A stretch of DNA of 64,000 bases from Streptomyces sp. ISL-10 (GTDB lineage Bacteria > Actinomycetota > Actinomycetes > Streptomycetales > Streptomycetaceae): contig NZ_JAGGOJ010000008.1 of the NCBI RefSeq assembly GCF_018614575.1, positions 124,001 through 188,000 on the forward strand. The letters are read 5' to 3'. Positions 59,635 to 64,000 of the stretch are shown piece by piece. The stretch's first letter is position 1. Every line of letters starts with the position of its first letter. The notes beneath the pieces are model-generated. The model was not told where the DNA came from, made no database searches, and saw nothing but the letters and a program-made list of their open reading frames with translations. Both the position numbers and the translations under genes were made by a program.

Positions 59635-61068
59635 TCACGACTGCCCTGGGGCGGTCCGCGGCGCCCGGCCGGCCAGACCGAGGAAGAGGCTGGCCACCGC
59701 GGCGGCCCCGGTGGCCAGCAGCGTCATCAGCCAGCCGTTGTCGAAGGCGGCCAGTGCCTCGGTGGTGTCGCGCGGTGTGCCCATGGCGGCCACGAGCAGT
59801 GCGATGCCGAGCACCGTGCCGACCTGGCGTGCCATCGTGACCACGCCCGAGCCGGTCGAAAAGCTCTGCGGCGGCAGCGCAGTGACGGCAGCGGTGATCA
59901 GGGTCGGCAGGGTCAGGCCGACGCCGACACCGGTGAGCAGCATGCCCGGCAGCATCCCGGTCACATAGTCCGCGCCGCGCTCCATCTGCACGTACCACCA
60001 GCCGATTCCGGCCGCGAACACCGCGCAGCCGGCCACCGCGATCGGGCCGGCGCCGATCCTGCGGGCGAGGGGGCCGATGCTGACGGCCAGTACGGGCGGC
60101 AGCAGGGTGCCCGGGAAGATGGCCAGGCCCGTCTTGAGCGCCGACCAGTGCCAGACGTCCTGGCACCACAGCACGGCCGACAGCAGCATGGCTGCGAAGG
60201 CCACCGCGAACAGGACGTTGGCGAGCGAGGCCGGGCTGAACGCCGGAATCTTCAGCAGGGGGAGCGGAAGCACCGGCGACCTGTGCCGTGCGGAGCGCGC
60301 CACGAACCACACCGACAGGACGACCGCGACGGCCATCGACCCGAGGAACGACGCAGAGGTCCAGCCCCAGTCCTCGCCCTTGACCAGGCCGAGCGCGAGG
60401 GCCGCGATGGCGAAGGTCAGCACGCCCGCACCCAACACGTCGGGCCGTGGCAGATCCCGGGCCGGCACCCGCGGCAGCACGCGCACGCCGACGATCAGAG
60501 CGGCCAGGCCGATCGGCACGTTCACCAGGAACACCCAGCGCCAGTTGAGCTCGGTGAGCAGGCCGCCGGCGACCGGGCCGAGGGCGCTGGCCACGCCGCT
60601 GATGGCCGTCCAGGCGCGGACGGAGGAGATCCGGCGCTCGGGCGGAGCGGTGGCCAGGAGCAGGCCGAGCGATGAGGGGATGAGCATGGCCGCGCCGATC
60701 GCCTGCACCACGCGGGCCGCCACCAGGAACCACACTCCGGGCGCCAGCGCACACAGCGCGGAGGCCACGGTGAACACCACGATGCCCGCGAGATAGGCGA
60801 CCCGGGGGCTGGTGCGGTCGGCGAAGTTGCCCGCCGGCACCAGCAGCGCGGCGAAGACCACGGCGTACGCGTTGAGCACCCAGGACAGCGACGCGAGTGA
60901 AGAGCCGGAGAACTCGCGGCCGATGTCGGGGAGGGCCACGTTGACGATGAACACGTCGAGGTTGGCCATGGCCACACCCGCCGCGATGACGGCGAAGACC
61001 GGGCCGAGCCGTGGTCGCGGTCCCGTAGGGCTGGGGGCAGCGGCGGTCTGTTCGTCGGGGAGGCTCAT
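59635..61068 (-). CDS. DHA2-family (14-TM) MFS drug exporter
   Basis: A 477-residue protein with about fourteen TM helices. It has MANLDVFIVNVALPDIGREF (motif D1), LLVPAGNFADRTSPRVAY (loop 2-3 motif A), VVQAIGAAMLIPSSLGLLLA and GPVAGGLLTELNWRWVFLVN (motif C and helix-6 signature), all typical of DHA2 drug/proton antiporters. ATG 61068 is the clear start. The promoter region carries nested inverted repeats that share a sequence with the HxlR promoter. Likely efflux of a natural product. Confidence 0.88.
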   Translation of the reverse strand: MSLPDEQTAAAPSPTGPRPRLGPVFAVIAAGVAMANLDVFIVNVALPDIGREFSGSSLASLSWVLNAYAVVFAALLVPAGNFADRTSPRVAYLAGIVVFTVASALCALAPGVWFLVAARVVQAIGAAMLIPSSLGLLLATAPPERRISSVRAWTAISGVASALGPVAGGLLTELNWRWVFLVNVPIGLAALIVGVRVLPRVPARDLPRPDVLGAGVLTFAIAALALGLVKGEDWGWTSASFLGSMAVAVVLSVWFVARSARHRSPVLPLPLLKIPAFSPASLANVLFAVAFAAMLLSAVLWCQDVWHWSALKTGLAIFPGTLLPPVLAVSIGPLARRIGAGPIAVAGCAVFAAGIGWWYVQMERGADYVTGMLPGMLLTGVGVGLTLPTLITAAVTALPPQSFSTGSGVVTMARQVGTVLGIALLVAAMGTPRDTTEALAAFDNGWLMTLLATGAAAVASLFLGLAGRAPRTAPGQS

Positions 61069-61385
61069 GTTCTTCCCGTCATTGAGTTCGGAATTCCAAC
61101 TGACCTGGTTGGCGAACGTAGCAACGGTCGATCGAGCGCCGCAACCGCCATGGGGTTGCGTGTGACGGAACGCTCAACTGCGCCTGATGGGCGGGGGGTT
61201 GTCAGCCGTGAATCGGCGTTGTTATGGTCGCTCCACCATGAAGGTTGGATTATCCGACCCACTCGGGGGGTGGCCGTGAGTCGCCGCGCCATGGACCTCC
61301 CGCCGATCTCCCAAAGGGCGCCTTGGCCCGCGTCTTGTACCACTCGCACGGACCCAACGGTTCGAACCGAACACCCGGAGTGAGA
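61069..61385. promoter_or_regulatory. Divergent promoter region (exporter / P450) with nested inverted repeats
   Basis: GTTCG (61086-61090) pairs with CGAAC (61113-61117), and CCAAC (61096-61100) with GTTGG (61108-61112). The inner spacer holds ACTGACCT (61099-61106), also found in the HxlR promoter palindrome. The placement 20-50 bases upstream of the exporter start suits a repressor site. Nothing else is recognisable. Confidence 0.5.
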
Positions 61386-62618
61386 GTGAGTCCTACCGAA
61401 ACACTGGCCGATCCGCTCGATGTGATGGGCCGTCTCCTGGCGCCCGCGGGCAAGCAGAACCCGTACCCCTTGTACGAGGAGATGCGCGCCCATGGACCGG
61501 TGGTCGACGTGAGCGGTGTCCACGTCTTCGTCACCGGCCACGCCGAGTGCGCCCGGGCCCTGCGAGACCCGCATCTGCTGTCGACCGACGCGGCCGTCCA
61601 GGACGTGAAGTTGCCCGGCTGGCGCGAGCACTCCTCGTGGTACTGGCTGACGAAGAACATGCTGTTCTCCAACGATCCGGACCACGATCGCTACCGGCGC
61701 TTCTTCAGCAGCGCCTTCTCCGCCCGGAGCGTGGCGGCATGGCAGCCGATGGTGCGGCGCCGGGCCGAGGACGCCGTGAGCAACGTCGCCGCGCTCGGCG
61801 CCGGTGGCGAAATGGTTGACCTGGTCCCCGAGTTCACGTTCCGCATGGCGACGGGCGTCATCGGTGAACTGCTCGGCATCCCCGACGAGGACCATGCGGG
61901 GCTGCGCGGCATCGTCGGCGACATCACGCTGGCCCTGGAGCCCATCGGCGACCTGGCCCAGCTGGTCCCGGGCGACGGCGCCATGGACCGTCTGGCGGAG
62001 TACTTCCACGACCTGGTCGCCCGGCGTCGCGCGGCCCCCGGCTCCGACTTGACCAGCGCCTTCGTCAAGGCCCGCGACGCCGGTGGCGAGCTGACGGAGC
62101 AGGAGCTGGTCGCCAACCTGATGCTGCTGCTCGTCGCCGCCGCCGAGGCGCCGCAGGACCTGCTCAGCAACATGGTGCGGCTCGCCCTGGAGCACCCCGT
62201 GGAGCGGGCCCGGCTGTGCGAGGACCCGCAGTCGGCCGCCGGATTCGTCGACGAGACGCTCCGCTTCGACCCGGCGGTGCAGGCGCTCAACCGGGTCGCC
62301 GCGCGGGACCTGGAGTTCTTCGGGGTGAAGGTCGCCGCCGGAGTCCCGCTCACCCTGCTCATCGCCGCGGGGAACCGCGACCCGCGACGCTTCACCGACC
62401 CCGGCGTCTTCGACCCGTCGCGGCCGGACAACCAGCCGCTCACCTTCAGCGGCGGTGCCCATTACTGCCTCGGGGCGGCGCTGGCCCGGATGTCCGCGGA
62501 GACCGCTGTGCCCAAGCTGCTGAACCGGCTGCCCGGCATGGCCCTGGTCGGCCCACCCACGTTCCGCAACCAGATCGTGCAGCGCGGACACGACCGGCTG
62601 CTCGTCACGACCGGCTGA
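61386..62618 (+). CDS. Cytochrome P450 (CYP), I-helix threonine missing
   Basis: A 410-residue bacterial class I P450. It has the C-helix DHDRYRRFFSSAFS, the ExxR in FVDETLRFDP and the haem loop FSGGAHYCLGAALARM with Cys361. The I-helix, usually AGxDTT or AGHETT, reads VAAAEAPQD: the acid is Glu254 but Thr is Ala255, so the standard proton-relay pair is incomplete. GTG 61386 is taken as the start (GTG 61380 is also possible); the upstream in-frame codons lack similarity. Redox partners are not encoded here. It is followed 107 bp later by the hydrolase-fold gene, probably in one transcript. Confidence 0.88.
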   Translation: MSPTETLADPLDVMGRLLAPAGKQNPYPLYEEMRAHGPVVDVSGVHVFVTGHAECARALRDPHLLSTDAAVQDVKLPGWREHSSWYWLTKNMLFSNDPDHDRYRRFFSSAFSARSVAAWQPMVRRRAEDAVSNVAALGAGGEMVDLVPEFTFRMATGVIGELLGIPDEDHAGLRGIVGDITLALEPIGDLAQLVPGDGAMDRLAEYFHDLVARRRAAPGSDLTSAFVKARDAGGELTEQELVANLMLLLVAAAEAPQDLLSNMVRLALEHPVERARLCEDPQSAAGFVDETLRFDPAVQALNRVAARDLEFFGVKVAAGVPLTLLIAAGNRDPRRFTDPGVFDPSRPDNQPLTFSGGAHYCLGAALARMSAETAVPKLLNRLPGMALVGPPTFRNQIVQRGHDRLLVTTG

Positions 62619-62725
62619 CCGGACCGTGTTCTCAACGGCCGGTCCATCCGCGGGGCACGCGCCGCTCGCGTACGCACAGCGGCAGGACCACGGCGGACCC
62701 GTCCGCCGAAACGAGAGGAATGCAC

Positions 62726-63619
62726 GTGCCAACGAACACACCGTCCGGCGACCTGGAGCTCGCGGCTTCCCTGGACGGGGACTTCACGAGTGAACACGCC
62801 GACGTCAACGGGGTCCGGCTGCACTATGTGGCCGGTGGGCAAGGAGAGCCGTTGGTGCTGCTGCCCGGCTGGCCGGAGACGTGGTGGGAATACCGAAAGG
62901 TCATGCCGGCGCTGGCAGAGCGTTTCCGTGTAATCGCCGTCGACATACGCGGAATGGGCGGGTCCAGCAAGCCCGCCGCCGGGTACGACAAGAAGTCGAT
63001 GGCCGGGGATATTCACGCCCTGGCCGGACATCTCGGTTACGACCGCATTAATATCGCCGGTCATGGGATCGGCTCCATGGTTGCATTCAGCCACGCCGTC
63101 AACCATCCGTCGGCCACCGCGAAGCTGGCGATGCTGAATACAACTCACATAGACGAGAACTATCACGAATTCCGTATCATGCCTCGGCCCACCGACCCGG
63201 GACCGCACCGCTGGTGGCTCGCCTTCAACCTGGTGCCTGATTTCCCGGAAAAGGTGCTGGCCGGCCGGTACCGCCACATGGTCGACTACATGTTCGGCCT
63301 CAGTCTGGTGAACCCGGACGCCATCACCTCCCGCGACCGCGACGTCTACGCGCATGCGTACGACTCGCCGGAGGCCATCCGCGCGAGTCAGGCCTGGTTC
63401 CAGGCGTATCAGCAGGACATCGACGACTTCCGCGGGTACGGCAAGGTGACCGTGCCCATGCTGGGGCTCGCGTACGGCGGCTTCTTCGAGTACATGCAGA
63501 AGGTGCTGCCCACTCAGGGAACCGACGTGCGTGTGGCCGAGGTCAAGGACACCCGCAACTATCTCGTGGAGGAGCAGCCCGAGGCCGTCGTATCGGAGTT
63601 CATCGAATTCTTCGGCTGA
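62726..63619 (+). CDS. Epoxide-hydrolase-fold protein lacking its catalytic residues
   Basis: A 297-residue alpha/beta-hydrolase close to epoxide hydrolases and haloalkane dehalogenases: LVLLPGWPETWWEYRKVMP, AVDIRGMGGSSKPAAGYDK, LAGHLGYDRINIAGHGIG, and EEQPEAVVSEFIEFFG. The nucleophile elbow GHDxG reads GHGIG (Gly114), the oxyanion HG reads PG, and the C-terminal GHW reads RNYL (Asn278 for His). The fold thus looks sound but hydrolysis should not occur by the usual route. GTG 62726 lies 6 bases after GAGAGGA (ATG 62720 is too close). It may be a binding protein or catalyse a non-hydrolytic step after the P450. Confidence 0.8.
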   Translation: MPTNTPSGDLELAASLDGDFTSEHADVNGVRLHYVAGGQGEPLVLLPGWPETWWEYRKVMPALAERFRVIAVDIRGMGGSSKPAAGYDKKSMAGDIHALAGHLGYDRINIAGHGIGSMVAFSHAVNHPSATAKLAMLNTTHIDENYHEFRIMPRPTDPGPHRWWLAFNLVPDFPEKVLAGRYRHMVDYMFGLSLVNPDAITSRDRDVYAHAYDSPEAIRASQAWFQAYQQDIDDFRGYGKVTVPMLGLAYGGFFEYMQKVLPTQGTDVRVAEVKDTRNYLVEEQPEAVVSEFIEFFG

Positions 63620-63814
63620 CCGGGGCGCGATTCCCGTCGGTCGCGGACGACCGGCGTCGGCATGCTCCGGGAAGCATGTGAACCCGGGACATGACGACGC
63701 CGTTCGCCGGAATGTTTCATTCAGTTCATGACGGCCCACGATTCCACCATTGTGGTGCCTGTCACAGGTGGATATGCCTGCCGAATGAGCCCGGCACAGG
63801 CTACTGTTGGGTAC

Positions 63815-64000
63815 ATGCTGAGTACCCACGATGCAAGCGAACCTGGAGCATTACTGGGAAAGCCGGCCGGCGGGTGGATCGAGGCGGAAGGCCATCTGCA
63901 GGGATTCGGTGGATTTCACGGCGGACTTGCTCTCGCCCTGCTCGCCTCCGCGACGCAGTCGCATGTGCCCGGTCTTCAACTGCGGAGTATCACCGGACGC
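63815..64000 (+). CDS. Acyl-CoA thioesterase-like protein, N-terminal part
   Basis: The first 62 codons run off the end of the window. The sequence has LLGKPAGGWIEAEGHLQGFG followed by GFHGGLALALLASATQ, a pattern that I know from TesB/4HBT_3-like thioesterases (HGGxxxALLA). Leu13 is encoded by TTA (63851-63853). No strong ribosome site precedes ATG 63815, and TACTGT lies close upstream, so it could be translated from a short leader. The identification is limited by length. Confidence 0.5.
   Translation, partial: MLSTHDASEPGALLGKPAGGWIEAEGHLQGFGGFHGGLALALLASATQSHVPGLQLRSITGR

Noticed and set aside
1..64000. tRNA or rRNA genes and CRISPR arrays
   Set aside because: I looked for tRNA-like cloverleaf sequences and regularly spaced repeats in the intergenic regions and saw none that I could support; a tRNAscan-type run would settle it.

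Overview
The window looks like a stretch of a Streptomyces chromosome. It is very GC-rich and strongly biased to G/C at third codon positions. It has many GTG starts, ATGA or GTGA start/stop overlaps, rare TTA (bldA-type) leucine codons, and typical actinomycete families (ChaB-like, DUF2795, Methyltransf_19, ECF sigma, HxlR, DHA2 exporters). All family assignments come from reading motifs by eye and from memory of the families; no database search was run.

Layout. Bases 1-5183 hold ordinary genes: the tail of a phosphoribosyltransferase-like protein, an epimerase/reductase, a LysR regulator divergent from an EamA exporter, and a two-TM ion-channel/RCK protein. Bases 5853-16999 are a co-directional cell-surface glycan cluster: a UDP-glucuronate decarboxylase-like SDR, a carbamoyltransferase, five glycosyltransferases, and a complete set for an activated heptose (GmhA-like isomerase, HldE-like kinase/nucleotidyltransferase, GmhB-like phosphatase) without an obvious HldD epimerase. 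Bases 17050-24006 are a patchy accessory zone of lower GC: a lysozyme-like/peptidoglycan-binding protein with a C2-like partner, a decayed alpha/beta-hydrolase-like gene, a wrecked Tn3-family transposase, a winged-helix regulator, and an ECF sigma factor with two small companions. Bases 24135-32252 return to housekeeping and accessory genes (MFS, SDR, DUF2795, ChaB-like, zinc-ribbon membrane protein, TetR, methyltransferase), with one decayed polysaccharide deacetylase.

The centre of interest is a hybrid NRPS-PKS gene cluster at about 32.7-57.8 kb, built as two divergent operons around an intergenic promoter region (48971-49396). The leftward operon encodes a DrrAB-like ABC exporter, an NRPS (A-T-C-A-T), a one-module PKS with the unusual order KS-AT-KR-DH-ACP, a free-standing condensation protein and a FemAB/GNAT-like transferase. 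The rightward operon encodes a D-2-hydroxyacid dehydrogenase-like enzyme, an ATP-grasp ligase, an HpaB-type flavin hydroxylase, a 2-ketoarginine methyltransferase-like protein, an arginase/agmatinase-family ureohydrolase, an MppP-like PLP L-arginine oxidase and a second FemAB/GNAT-like transferase. Read together, these suggest a product assembled from a C-methylated, probably hydroxylated and possibly deguanidinated arginine derivative, serine (adenylation code DVWHISLIDK) and a malonyl-derived unit. I cannot match this set to a described compound from memory.

Downstream, 57.8-64 kb holds an HxlR regulator, a thiolase, a DHA2 exporter, a P450 without the usual I-helix threonine, an epoxide-hydrolase-fold protein that has lost its nucleophile and catalytic His, and the start of a thioesterase. 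An ACTGACCT sequence inside inverted repeats is shared by the HxlR and exporter promoters and may link them as one regulon. TTA codons in the PKS, the dehydrogenase and the thioesterase suggest developmental (bldA) control.
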